A stretch of DNA of 64,000 nucleotides from Meconema thalassinum (GCA_946902985.2 OX336388.2:226756467-226820466), one strand, 5' to 3'. Positions 44,597 to 55,560 are shown, counted from the first letter of the stretch. Numbers and translations: made by a program. The notes: generated by a model from the letters alone, not told the origin.

Positions 44597-44899
44597 AGTA
44601 TTGATTTTTGCTACAATAATCCGTTCACTATATTGCTCATAATATTCCACCCGCTGACCAAGTTTCCTACTCAATATGAGACTAACCCTTGCATGCCCAT
44701 TGTTTGATTTAGTGCTAATGACCCTATAGTCTCCTGACCAACAGTCCTGTTCTTCCTGCCAGCGCATTTCACTAATCCCAACCAAATCCAACCTCAACTT
44801 ATCCATTTCCCTTTCCAAGTTTTCTAACCTTCCACTTCCTAGCAGACTTCTAACATTCCAAGCTCCGATCCGTAGAATATCAGATTTCCTCTTTGTCAC
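44597..44899 (-). pseudogene. LINE endonuclease, N-terminal half
   Basis: Minus strand from ATG at 44899: RIGAWNVRSLLGSGRLENLE, LDLVGISEMRWQEEQDCWSG, YRVISTKSNNGHARVSLIL and YEQYSERIIVAKINT, 101 codons to the insertion point (AAT ACT at 44602-44597). WNVRSL and the Glu of SEMRW are the N-terminal motifs of APE-type LINE endonucleases (the 'craniofacial development protein 2-like' type in annotations). The frame then runs 45 codons into the inserted element and stops. It resumes correctly at 40895. Confidence 0.88.
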
Positions 44900-45319
44900 T
44901 TCTTATACTTATACTTTTATAAATAACTATCAAATTGAAACGCGATGCACTTGTAACCACCATGACTGTCATGATTCGAGGTGATTGTACGCATGCGTGA
45001 GGGGTGAGAATTCTGCAATTTTTTATATTAATTTAAAAATATACGAATTCCTTAGTTTACGGGAATGCTAAGAGTTAAATATGTTTTGACAATGGAATAC
45101 CAATACCAAGAAATAAAAATACGGAAATAAAAAGCATGCCGGAGGCGGGACTCAAAAGCTTCCATTGCGCGATGAAAGAATTAATAGACATTGACGCTAC
45201 GACCTGAGCTACCGAACCGCTGGTAATGCCACGCATTATTAAGATAGTTAAACAACATGGCCCTACACACTCAACTGTCAGTTTACGTATTTCAACACTT
45301 TCCGTCGTGTATAATTGTA
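44900..45319. repeat. 463-bp satellite-like monomer with tRNA-like core (left part)
   Basis: Matches the units at 55640-56545 throughout. It is cut at 45319 by the Helitron and resumes at 47583-47627 ('ttccagtatatatcgtggg..'). Confidence 0.8.
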
Positions 45320-47582
45320 TCTATATATATAAATGAATGTTTGTCTGTTTTTTCTGAATTTCCACGTAAATTTTCTATATTTGCGCGTTTCAGACTGTTT
45401 TATGTTGGATGCGCGCAAAAATAAAATTTATGTCTGTCTGTTTGGTTGTCTGTCTGACTGTGGACAATTTTTTGTGTCCTTATAACTCGAGAACGGCTGA
45501 GTGGATCAACGTAAAATTTGATACAGATATCCTTGAGGCACGACACTAATCATTGATGTAACTCTTCTCTGTACCTCTCATAAAAGGGGCCCTACCCCCT
45601 TAAAATACATGCTGAAATAGGCGTAAAAGGGTGAAGCAAACTCATTTTCAGCCCCTCAATGTGAGAAACGAACCTCGGGGGCCCTAACCCACATTTTAAG
45701 GCCCTAAAACCAACAGTTTTTGAGATATTCCCAGAAAACTAATTTCACTTAATAAATTAATGAAAGAATGCATGCCGGTAACCATGGCAACTGAATCTCA
45801 GAGGTCCATCTATTTCTGTAAGACGCAATGCAGTTCCATTTATTACATTACTGTGAAGGTTTGCAAACGGCTATAAGGTTACAACGGATCCAAATTAAGC
45901 TGAAATATTCATCAATACATACAATGCGCTTAAGGGGTCAATGGGTACTCTAGAATTTTTTCACGCGATTTACACGTGCGGGTGTGGTACGGAAGGTCTA
46001 TTATATCCCTTCTCTATTATATAAAAATGAATGTTTGTCTGTTTTTTCTGCATTTCCAAAGAAATTTGACATATTTGCCCGTTTCAGACTGTTTTGTGAC
46101 GGATGCACGCATTTTTTTGTCTGTCTGTTTGTCTGTGGACAATTTGTTGTGTCCTTATAACTCGAGAACGGCTGGGTGGATTAACGTAAAATTTGATACA
46201 GATATCCATCAGAGGCACGAGACTAATCATTGATGTAACTCTTTTCCGTACCTCTCATAACAGGGGGCCTACCCCCTTAAAATACATGCTGAAATAAGCG
46301 TAGAAGGGTGAGACGAAGCTCATTTTCAGCCCCTCAATGTGAGAAACGAAACTCGGGGGCCCTAAAAGGACCCCAAAAATCACATTTTAAGGCCCTAAAA
46401 CCCACAGTTTTTGAGATATTCCCAAAAAACTAATTTCACTTAATAAATTAATGAAGGAATTCATGCCGGTAACAATGGCAACAGAATCTCAGAGGTCCAT
46501 CTATTTCTGTGAGACGCAATGCAATTCCATTTATTACATTAATGTGAAGGTTTGAAAACGACAATAAGGTTATAACGGATCCAAATTAAGCTGAAATATT
46601 CATCAATGCATATAATGCGCTTAGTTGTTCAAGGGGTACTCTAGAATTTGTTTACGCGATTTACACGTGTGGGTATGGTACGGAAGGTCTATTATATCCC
46701 TATCCCTATATTGTTATATTGTTATTATTACTATTATTTTAATTAATATCATTATTATGGCGTACAACGACGAGACAAAGCTCATTTTCAACCCATTGGT
46801 GTCAGAAACAAAACTCGGGGCCCCTCAAGAGCCGTAAAGGTTTCCCGAAAACTATATTTTAAGGCTCTAAACCCAACAGTTTCTTAGATATTCCCAGAAA
46901 ACTAATTTCATTTAACAAACTAAAGAAGGAATGCAAGCCACTAACCATGACAACAGTATCTCAAGAGGTGGCATCCAACTTTCCATCTATTTCTGGAATA
47001 AGTAATGTCACTCCATTTATTACATTTCTTTGAAAGGTTGCAAATGGCTATAAGGTTATCACGGAACCAACTAAAACTGTAAAATTCATCAATGCGCTTA
47101 AGGGGTTCAAGGAGTACCCTAGATTTTTTTCACACGACTTACACGTGCGATAAGTCGTACAGAAGGTCTATTATATCGCCAAACAGCAACAATATTTTCG
47201 AAAATTCCTGATTTGAAATAGTAGACGGTTTTTTGGTGATTTTAGGAATTTGGGCCATTGGAGGCTAAAAAAAACTTAATTTGCATGCACCACAAGCCTT
47301 TATAATTTATAAAAGGGGTCTTCCTGTAGTTGGGCACTTGACACAACAGTTAGGATCAGTTCGTATGTGACGTGTATTGCAATTCGTCTACGAGGTTTTC
47401 AATTTTATTTTCACGCCAGGAAGAACACGTTAGGTATATTCAGTTTGGGAGCAAATTTTAACCAATCTTTTTTATTTGCCAACAAACAGGTTCCAAGCCC
47501 CTAAACATTGCAACAGTAGCTCAATTGATAACATCTGGTTATTAATACCGAAGACCGTTCGAAGAATGGGTACTTCTGCTAG
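45320..47582 (+). mobile_element. Non-autonomous Helitron, complete, with internal tandem duplication
   Basis: Begins TCTATATATATAAATGAATG (45320), ends CTAG (47579-47582), and sits exactly between host A (45319) and T (47583). Removing it restores the satellite sequence seen uninterrupted at 55915-55935 and 56378-56400. The 3' hairpin CCGTTC-GAA-GAATGG (47555-47569, one G-T pair) ends 9 nt before CTAG. Internally a unit of about 690 bp is repeated. 'ggaaggtctattatat' recurs at 45991 and 46682, and a shorter third unit reaches 47161. The second unit again starts 'tctattatataaaaatgaatg' (about 46013). No Rep/helicase frame is present. A related 3' part lies at 960-1536. Confidence 0.88.
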
Positions 47583-47627
47583 TTCCAGTATATATCGTGG
47601 GAACGTCATAAATAATGTTCCCTTCCT
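47583..47627. repeat. 463-bp monomer, continuation after Helitron
   Basis: 'ttccagtatatatcgtggg' then 'cataaataatgttcccttcc' continues the host monomer, then gives way to the LINE fragment. Confidence 0.75.
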
Positions 47628-47639
47628 GTCGATTTCTTT

Positions 47640-47960
47640 TTCCACTGATATTTAAAAATCTGGTTGGTTAATCTGCTATCATTCATTCTATATAAATGTC
47701 CGAAAAATAACAATCACCTCTTCTTTATTGTCTCCGTTATGTTTTCAATGTTCCGATATATTTCTTGGTCACTTCTTAATTTCCAAAACTCTATAGTTCT
47801 TAGCTTAGAATTTTGCGTATAATTTTTCTTTCTGATACTTCTAATTTATCCAATTTATAATTTAGTATTAGACATTCACTGGCATATAAGCATTCTGGAT
47901 TAAATACTGTTCTATAGTGCTCTATTTTCAATTTCTTAGATCCCCTTTTTTGTTATAGAT
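47640..47960 (-). pseudogene. LINE ORF2 C-terminal remnant
   Basis: Minus strand reads KLKIEHYRTVFNPECLYASE, CLILNYKLDKLEVSERKI and IRKILS before stops and frame changes; further on a decayed KLRSDQEIYRNIENITETIK is recognisable. The 'FNPECLYASECL...ERK-I-RKIL' order is that of 12620. No long frame survives. Confidence 0.65.
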
Positions 47961-47974
47961 AATCCTGATTATAC

Positions 47975-47976
47975 CA

Positions 47977-48005
<29 letters not shown>
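47975..48005. repeat. (ATT)n microsatellite
   Basis: About nine ATT units. Confidence 0.9.
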
Positions 48006-48008
<3 letters not shown>

Positions 48009-48735
48009 TCGATTAATGTTGTTCGCAGTCTCAAAAAGTTTGAGAAGGTCTTTTTAAAGTGATCTGCACTTTGTTCCCGCTATGGAAGAGTGCAGGGGAA
48101 GTCTACTCTTAGCAGGATGTGTTGTAACAGTATATAAACGAGGTATGATTCACAAGATCTACCCCTCCCCTCCCCCTAACCCTACCAATAAAATAAATCA
48201 ATGGCTGCAGCAGCGGAAGTGTCGGGGGGCGACCAATGAGGTCCCTGATCAAAGCCTCCTGCAACTCCACTTCACAGCGTTAGCGTGTCTGTCACTATGA
48301 CGTGACGCGATTCACAGCTTGTTCATATCGTCGTTACATCCATTCACAGCGAAACAGCTGGTCAGGAAAACAGTATTGTAATAGGCCTAATAATATTATT
48401 GGTAAACTCTGCGAGGATAAGCGGAACGTTATCCGAATCCGCCCCCACATCCGCACGACTGTTAACCGCATCCGCCCCACAACCACGCAACTGTTATCCG
48501 CATTCACACGAGTTTATTTGCATCCGCACGTTTGCTATCCGAATCACATAGTTACCATGACTTAAGGAATGACCCTTGTACCTCTATCAAAAAAGTGACA
48601 GTCTGTCTGAAAGACTAGACTTCGTATCATTTTAAATGCTACAAATGCTGAAAAATGCTAGAAAGCCTGGAGGCTTCTCGAAGCCAAAGACTCTTGACAT
48701 GTTAGAAAATTATCTGCATAATACTTATCTTGCTT
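48006..48735. other. Unassigned DNA
   Basis: Contains short frames (48082-48300, 48302-48565) without domains. A run of 'ccgcatccgc..' near-repeats at 48430-48540 ('atccgaatccgcccccacat', 'ccgcacgactgttaaccgca') may be a weak tandem repeat. No gene supported. Confidence 0.35.
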
Positions 48736-48739
48736 ATCT

Positions 48740-49205
48740 TGTTTCAAATTACTCGCGAACGGCGAGTGCAAACCAAGGGCAAAGCAAGGTCAAGCGCGTG
48801 GAATGCCTTCACGCTCACCAGAGCACGCGGGGACGTGCCCCTTCCATCCAGTCTAAAACTTATAGTGGGCGATGTATTGAAGATAGAGATATGCTCTCGC
48901 GGACTTTTTTGTAGACTTTTTCATGCTGACCAATTCTTACGCTCATAGTATATTGATATTTTTAACGGTTTGCCCAGCGTAAGCTTAAGAAGCGCACGGA
49001 CGCCAAGTTTGTTTTCGACTTTTTCACTGAAATCGTTACTGCTTGGCTTCCTTTGATCATACATAAATTATTTCCTACAGAATATTTCCTCGAGATATCC
49101 TTTACAGAATGGTGAAAACCGCATCAGAATCCATCCAGTGGTTCTCGAGATTACCCGTGACATCCAAGAATCGGGGATTTTTGTCTTATACTAACGAAGT
49201 AGAGA
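48740..49205 (+). repeat. Family C repeat copy
   Basis: Matches 22840-23215 block for block ('cttatagtgggcgatgtattg', 'gatatgctctcgcggactt', 'ggcttcctttgatcatac') and ends 'tactaacgaagtagagattg'. The 92-codon frame inside is not conserved in the other copies. Confidence 0.7.
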
Positions 49206-49395
49206 TTGTCGGGGAACACATGCACCAAGCGGTACTATGACGTCATAAACCTTAGTGCATCTGGGTACATTTCGTCCCGTCACCGTAACGTAACGCCAGA
49301 CCCCAGCGTAACGACGAAGTCGACAAGATCATTTAAAATGATAATATCCAATAAATATGTGCACAGGCCCAAAATTGAAGAAAATTTCTCAAATA

Positions 49396-49882
49396 GCGGC
49401 TTCGGTAGCGTAGTTGGTAGCATTCTGCGCTTCAATGCCCACGATCACGGGTTCAAACCCGGCCGACGTCGTCGGATTTCTTAAGAGCATTAAAATACCT
49501 CAGTATGCCTTCCTTCTGAGGGGAAGTAAAGCTGGCGGTCCCATGTCATAGATTTATGGCATGTTAAAGAACCTTCCACTAATTACACCTGTGTGAAGCT
49601 AAATTATGTTAAAAATGTAATCAACGCTCAGGTTCCTACGTCCGTCGCCAGGAACCGACTGCGATGGCGTCTAGTAGCCAAGTTCTGAACTAGTAGTTTT
49701 TGACGTTGGCGTTTGGAAAAGTAGGAACTATGCAGTCCTTACTTGAATTAAGAGACAGAAACACACACTAATGCATCACAATTAACACCGGTAAACAGAG
49801 AGATTCTACACACACCCAAAGTACACGGGGCTACATGACCGCGTTGTCGCAGCCCCTAAACTAAGGAACCAACCAACCAATC
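49396..49882 (+). mobile_element. tRNA-derived SINE (type 5), full-length with 9-bp TSD
   Basis: The reference copy in this window. Head 'gcggcttcggtagcgtagtt' (A box), B box 'gggttcaaacccggcc', a body with 'ctcagtatgccttcct' and 'ggcggtcccatg', and a tail 'cgttgtcgcagcccctaaac' ending in (AACC)n. TCTCAAATA flanks it at 49387-49395 and 49883-49891. Fragments lie at 20280, 30840, 36070, 51398, 59050 and 63930. Confidence 0.88.
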
Positions 49883-49891
49883 TCTCAAATA

Positions 49892-50545
49892 TATTGAGAT
49901 ATAATGATTATTTTGTGGGAGTGTGAGCTTGCAAGTTTTCTTAACACTTTAATTTACTAAGAGCTGATAATTGCTGTCTCTTTAAATAACAGTTACTATC
50001 AGAGGAACTACAAGTCCAAGGGATAATAAATTTACGTTGGAACGAAGAGTTGTCTGAGGTTTAATTCTAGGAAACTGTTAACAAGACATATTGAAACGGT
50101 ACCGTATGTGATGGACTAGGTGTCGATATAAAACAGTCTCTCAGCATCGCAGTGCTGGAATAATATACACATAAATTCCCATACAATAGCAAACATCCAA
50201 CTTAACAGTGTATTCTTTCTTCTGCTTTTGTTAAGTAACACTGACTCAACCATTACAGTACAAATATAAACAAACTTAGAACAATAAAAAAGAATGTCAA
50301 ACACATGTTAATGTTGGCGTGAAAGAAAATGCCGCTGATGTAAACAAAGCTTAATGGACCAATCTAAGATCTTCTAATCCCAGCCAGTGGCGAGCATTCT
50401 GGGCTGTCACCTCCTGAGGTTCCAATGAATTTAATTTTGGTCTGAGGGTAGGAATGACATATACTTAAGTCTCGTGAAGTAAAATGGAGAAGAGTTGGGT
50501 TGAATCCCCGCCTCCGCAGTTTCCCCACTAATAATACTTCAGACA
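49892..50545. other. Unassigned DNA with possible SINE scrap
   Basis: A decayed tRNA-like piece may lie at 50380-50520 ('agccagtggcgagcattctg', 'gttgaatccccgcc'), resembling the type 1 SINE head at 2525. Otherwise nothing. Confidence 0.35.
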
Positions 50546-50547
50546 AA

Positions 50548-50892
50548 TGCTAGGATACTACCAAATGAAGATATACGGAAAGAACTGGGAGTACAGAAAC
50601 TAAATGACAAACTGAAACAAAACAGATTGAGATGGTTTGGACATGTCAAACGGATGAATGAATTAAGGCTACCAAGACGAGCACTGGAACGACGGATGAC
50701 AGGGAAGAGAGGAAGAGGAAGACCAAGAATGCGTTGGATGGACTCGGTGGAGAATAGTATTAGAAAACGGAACCTGGATTGGAACACTGTGTGGGAGAGG
50801 AATGGTGGAACGACAGAATAAAGTGGAGAGGAACCATATTTGCCCCCACCCAGTGTCAGCTAGAAAAGGGGAAATGAAGATGATGATGACTA
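50548..50892 (+). pseudogene. LINE ORF2 C-terminal remnant with (GAT)n tail
   Basis: The frame reads RILPNEDIRKELGVQKLND, NRLRWFGHVKRMNELRLPR, RGRGRPRMRWMDSVENSI and LDWNTVWERN. A frameshift follows, then EWWNDRIKWRGTIFAPTQ and a GATGATGATGAC tail at 50877-50890. The LRWFGHVKRM and GRGRPR-RW blocks are hallmarks of LINE C-termini. Its tail faces that of the next element, 35 bp away. Confidence 0.78.
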
Positions 50893-50924
50893 CCAAATTT
50901 TAAGGCCACGGCCATATGCTTTCC

Positions 50925-51397
50925 AATCATCATCATTGTACAGTTCCAGTTTCCCGGGTAGTGTTTATGATCCTCTTCCACTTCATCCTGTCCATATACA
51001 ACTTGTCATGGAGAACATCAACCACTGTCCATCCTCTGGTCGCTAGATCAATCTTGATCATGTCCATCCATCGGGTTCTAGGTCTTCCTACAAGTCTTTT
51101 TCCATCCACATGTCTTTCCAAATTTATTCTGGCTGATCTTATAGGCTCCATCCTCATCACATGCCCGTTCCACCGTAGTCTAGATGTGCTGACTTGCTCT
51201 AATAGGGATAGCTTTATTCCAGCTTGCTCCTCATCTCCTTGTTCTTTAACTTGTCCATCTTGGTCTTCTGGATGCTGGATCTAAGAAATTTCATCTCTGA
51301 TGCCAGCAGTCTTGATGCATCTCTCTTTGAAAGAGTGCATGATTCAATACTATAGGTCAATATTGGTATCAAGTAGCTGTTAAACATCACCAGTTTA
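50925..51397 (-). pseudogene. LINE ORF2 C-terminal remnant, opposite orientation
   Basis: Minus strand: LVMFNSYLIPILTYSIESC, TLSKRDASRLLASEMKFLRS, DKLKNKEMRSKLE, then a frame change near 51200, MRMEPIRSARINLERHVDGK, RLVGRPRTRWMDMIKIDL and LYMDRMKWKRIINTTRETG. The tail AATGATGATGATT on the minus strand is at about 50926-50938. It is a different LINE family from the neighbour at 50548. At 51398 its 5' edge meets a SINE head. Confidence 0.8.
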
Positions 51398-51478
51398 GCT
51401 GGTTTTGGCGTAGTTGGTAGCATGCTGAACTGCTGTGCCCAAGATCGCGGGTTCAAACCCAGCCGAAACCGTCGGATT
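51398..51478 (+). mobile_element. tRNA-derived SINE (type 5), head only
   Basis: 'ggcgtagttggtagcatgct' and 'gggttcaaacccagcc' are intact. After 'gtcggatt' it switches to a piece of the family C spacer (51478-51515 is inverted relative to 22484-22520). Confidence 0.7.
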
Positions 51479-51526
51479 CACAGTCAATTTAAGATTGGAT
51501 GGAAGAGGGATTATATTACGAAGTAC

Positions 51527-51990
51527 GTCCAGAAAGTAAGTTCCGTTTGGTAATAACATTAAATTGTGTACAGATACAGAAAAATTATATGTTGCACAAA
51601 ATTCTACAACTCTTAAACTACTTTTTCACATAACTGCCGAAATGTTGCAGGCATTTGTCGTAGCGTGGCACAAGTTTTTGTATACCTTCTCCATAGACGT
51701 GTGCCGCCTGTGTCTTCAACTAGTTGTACGTTCCGCTGCAGCGCAGTTCCGCAGCGAAGGTTAAGCCGAAACAAATCTTGACACCTCGAAAAATGATGTG
51801 ATTCAATGGTGAGAAGATGGGTCCGACAGTTCAATGAAGGACGTAGTGAAGTGCACGATGAAGAACGAAGTGGGCGTCCATCTTTGGTTACAGAAGAACT
51901 GGTTCACGCGATTGATGACAAGATCCGGGAATTACAATTAGTGCTCTCGCTATGGAATTTCCCCAAATCTCACGATCACTAATTCATGAA
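51527..51990. mobile_element. Rearranged mariner derivative (order scrambled)
   Basis: Three mariner pieces lie in the wrong order. 51527-51722 is the inverted 3' end and C-terminal coding part (matches 57350-57540 reversed). 51755-51795 is a forward piece encoding KVKPKQILTPRKMM (matches 56954-56994). 51798-51988 is a forward N-terminal helix-turn-helix part reading WVRQFNEGRSEVHDEERSGR and PSLVTEELVHAIDDKIREL, then frameshifted FPQISRSLIHE. In an intact element the N-terminal part precedes the others. No catalytic aspartates remain. The left end 'gtccagaaagtaagttccg' is probably the terminal repeat. Confidence 0.78.
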
Positions 51991-54011
51991 ACTAGCGGAC
52001 CCGTGCAATAAATCTCACATGTTCATAAGTCATACTTTCCCCAATAGGTTAATAATGAGTGACTTAAGGGGAAAGGTTGTTATGTTATTAATTCAACCGA
52101 ATGATTATAGAATACCATTTTCATTTCAGTTAGAATTCCAAGGTGTACCTTCTCTAACTTAAGAAGGCAATCACTGAAAATTATATCATCATAACACTCA
52201 CCAGTTATTCGATATTTATGAAAGCATCTAGGTCAAGATTTCCTGCTCTATCTTGTTAGCGGAGGAGCGTCCTTCTCCCTTATCAGGACAGCCCTCGTTG
52301 GAAAACTTCTTCACGCCCCGCTTACAGTGAAGCTTCCTTGTTCCTATGTGCAACGATCAGCGCTAAACTCTTTGCACGTTACCTACAGGGGTTCTTTCCT
52401 TGTTCTGTGTGTAGCGCTCAACGCTAAACTCCTTTGCACGTTACCTACAGGGGTGCTTTCCTTGTTCTGTGTGTAGCGCTCAACGCTAAACTCCTTTGCA
52501 CGTTACCTACAGGGGTGCTTTCCTTGTTCTGTGTGTAGCGCTCAACGCTAAACTCCTTTGCACGTTACCTACAGGGGTGCTTTCCTTGTCCTGTGTGTAG
52601 CGCTCAACGCTAAACTCCTTTGCACGTTACCTACAGGGGTGCTTTCCTTGTTCTGTATGTAGCGCTCAACGCTAAACTCTTTGCACGTTACCTACAGGGG
52701 TGCTTTCCTTGCCCTGTGTGTAGCGCTCAACGCTAAATTCCTTTGCACGTTACCTACAGGGGTGCTTTCGCTCTCGCGAGTGGAGCGTCAGCATGAGAGC
52801 GTGATGTGGCTGGTTTCTTTCTTTGATATTTATGAAATTAAAATGCAATTCGTCCCTGCTGATTCCATTTCTGTGCTGAGTCCATTGATTGAGATCTTAG
52901 CCGTAACACTCATCGGTTATTCGATACATTTCAGTCAGAATTGCAAGTTGCACGTTCGTAACTTAAGAAGGCATTCACTGAAAATTGGATCATCATAACA
53001 CTCATCGGTTAATCGATATTTATGAAATTAGAATGCTGAAGAAAAACCTGTAAAATAATTAACGTTTAATAGTTTTAAGGGTTTAGACAACTCATAATTG
53101 CAGCATGTTAGAGCATCAGTATTTGCAAATCGCACACTTCTTACAAATATTGATATTTATGAAATTAGAATGCAATTCTTCACTGCTAATTTATGAGGCC
53201 TATATGATGATGATGATGATGATGATGATAGTTTTAAGTTTGTAGACGACAACTCTAGCATGATACAGCAACAGTATTTGCAAAAAGCACACTTCTTACA
53301 AAAATCTATATTTATGGAATTAGAATCCACTGATCTTTTTATTCTGAAAATCAGATAGAAGAAAAACTGTTAGAGAATTAACGTTCAATGTTTTAAGGTT
53401 TTAGACGACAACTCAGAATTGCAGCATGTTAGAGCAACAGTATTTGCAAAAAACACAATTCTTACAAAAATCAATATTTAAGGAATTAGATTGCAGAAGA
53501 AAATCCTGTATCGCGGCATATTAACAAACCTGGAATATAATAAATCCATTGTTTAGACGGATGAGCTTAAATCATGTTTGTGCCGAGTCCATTGATTGAA
53601 ATATTAGCAGTAACACTCGCCGGTTATACGATTTGAATACCCAATCCATTGATTTAGCCTACTGATTCTGAAAACGTACATATTCCTTTGATTTACTGTT
53701 TCTGAAATCGATGCAAAATGATAAAGGGAAGACCTCAGAATGTTAAAATGACATAAAAAAAAGGCGTCACAGTGGCCAAAATGTGAAGTGGACACCAAAT
53801 AGGGAGCGTATCCTCCTGCAGCAACAGTAACTGCAAATCACACACTTCGTACAGTTTTTTTAAAGTAGTTTTTTAAAGAATTTATAGATATTTATGAGAT
53901 TAGAGTGCAATGAGTCACTGGTAATGTATATTCTCTTTCATTTGAATTCTCATTTGTCACGATCGGTCTCTTGTGAGCGCCGCAGGAGGGATCTATTCTA
54001 CTGAAATAATA
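51991..54011 (+). repeat. Family D repeat (long copy) with minisatellite
   Basis: Left end CTAGCGGACCCGTGCAATAA and right end CTACTGAAATAATATATA match 23965-24678, and the shared blocks are in the same order. This copy is enlarged by a 62-bp minisatellite (52332-52769) and by partial reiterations of a module with 'gatatttatgaaattagaatgc' (52830, 53010, 53150, 53310, 53480). (GAT)n at 53207-53229. Frames here (52681-52998) are not conserved. Confidence 0.65.
52332..52769. repeat. 62-bp minisatellite, about 7 copies
   Basis: TTTGCACGTTACCTACAGGG starts at 52371, 52433, 52495, 52557, 52619, 52680 and 52742: period 62, with one 61. Internal copies are nearly identical (1-3 differences). Each unit carries the small hairpin TAGCG-CTCAA-CGCTA. 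Confidence 0.95.
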
Positions 54012-55560
54012 TATACTAGTTGAAACCCGTCAAAACATGACGGTCAAAGGGAAAATATTTACTGAAGAATCTCCTTATATAGGCCTAATGTACATTCTTT
54101 GTACGATTATTTTTTGGCTCTATTGAAACTATAAGGGCGTCAAAAGATTGCACTCTTGACATTGCAAAATACTGCTGGCAATGACTGAAAAATTGATGAG
54201 GCAAATTGAGACCTGTACGTTGCAGAGTTTCCCTTTGAGCTTTATTGATTTTGATAGACTATGCCAAACAAATTGGAAAATATTGCCCCTTAAATGAAAA
54301 TTATAGTGCTATATCGGATGGTATTAAATCAAGTCGAAGGATTAGACCTCTCTGCCTAATTTTAACTGCATTTATTATTTCCAAATCCAAGCAATATGGT
54401 TGCATTTAGGAGCCCTTGGGAAACCTTCAGATTTCTAAGCAGCATAACTATGGGTCAAGCGTTTAGAGTATGTGGAGGCAAATCTTATAATTCCAAGGAA
54501 TTCAAGAACTCTGAGGGGTCTAATACAACTGGCCGCAAACCGTCGCTTATAATTTTGGAATAAAACGAAGAAATGCGATGATGTGCAAAACATGACGGTC
54601 ATTGGGAAAATATTTACTGTAGAACTGCATTCTCTGTATGATTACAGAGAAAGATCGTTTTTGCAACATATAACTGGCCATTACTGAAAACTGGCGTTAC
54701 GTTTGCGTTAACCTTTTTCCCCTCCAGGGTTGTCTTTTCCCACGGAGTAAGCGAGGGGTCCCACCTCTACCGCCACTAAAGGCAGTGTCCTGGAGCTTGT
54801 GACTGAGTCGGGGATACAACTCGGGTGTGTGACCAGCACTACGCCCAGGCGGCCTCACTTGCAAAGCGATCAGGGACCTGATGAAGGGATGGTAAGAGCG
54901 GAAGGGTTAGGCAAGGAAGTGGGAAGGAGGCGGCCGTGGCCTTACGGTAGTTACCATCCCGGCATTTTCCCGAAGACGAAGTGGGAAACCACGGAAAACC
55001 ACTTCGAGGAAGGCTGAGGTGGGAATTGAACCCCCTCTACTCATTTGGACCACCCGAGGCAGAGTATACCCCGTTCCAGTCCTCATACCACTTTTCAAAG
55101 TTCGTGGCAGAGCCGGGAATCGAACTCAGGACGGGGCGGCAGCTAACCATGCTGACCACTACGCTACAGAGGCGAGCTTCGGAGGCAACGACTGAAAACT
55201 TGATGAGGCAAATAGCGACCTAAACGTTCCCGAGTTCCCCCTTCAGCTTTATTGATTGTGATAAGTTATGGCAAGCGATTGGATATTGGTGCTCTAAACG
55301 AAAATGGAAGTGTTTTATCGGATGGTGTTAAATAAAGTCGAAGGATTAGAACTCTGCCCAATATTATCTGCACTTATTATTTCCAAATCCAAGCAATTCT
55401 CATACATAATTCATACAATTAATCTGGCACCATTTAGGAGCTCTTGGGAAATGTTCAGATTCCTAAGGAGCAAAACTGTGGCTCGAACATTAGGAGTATG
55501 AATATGTGGAAGCAAAATTCCGAGGATTTCAAGAATTCTGTAAGAAGTATCTGGCTTTCA
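54012..55560 (+). repeat. Tandem pair of a 565-bp unit, second unit split by a SINE
   Basis: 'aaaacatgacggtca' occurs at 54032 and 54597. Downstream blocks ('gactgaaaa.ttgatgaggca', 'aagtcgaaggatta', 'atttatt-atttccaaatcca', 'atttaggagc.cttggga') recur at 54180-54480 and 55190-55460. Removing 54693-55190 and one TSD makes the second unit continuous. Class unknown. Confidence 0.7.
54693..55190 (-). mobile_element. SINE (type 3) with perfect 10-bp TSD
   Basis: The minus strand starts near 55175 with a tRNA-like head 'cgcctctgtagcgtagtgg' (A box) and GAGTTCGATTCCCGGC (B box), followed by a second B-box-like GGGGTTCAATTCCCACC (about 55018-55034). It runs on through 'tggttttccgtggtttcc' and 'ggccacggccgcc'. 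ACTGAAAACT flanks the insert at 54683-54692 and 55191-55200. The two B boxes suggest a dimeric tRNA-derived head. Fragments elsewhere: 19085, 31198, 35895. The frames at 54799-55223 are shadows. Confidence 0.82.
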
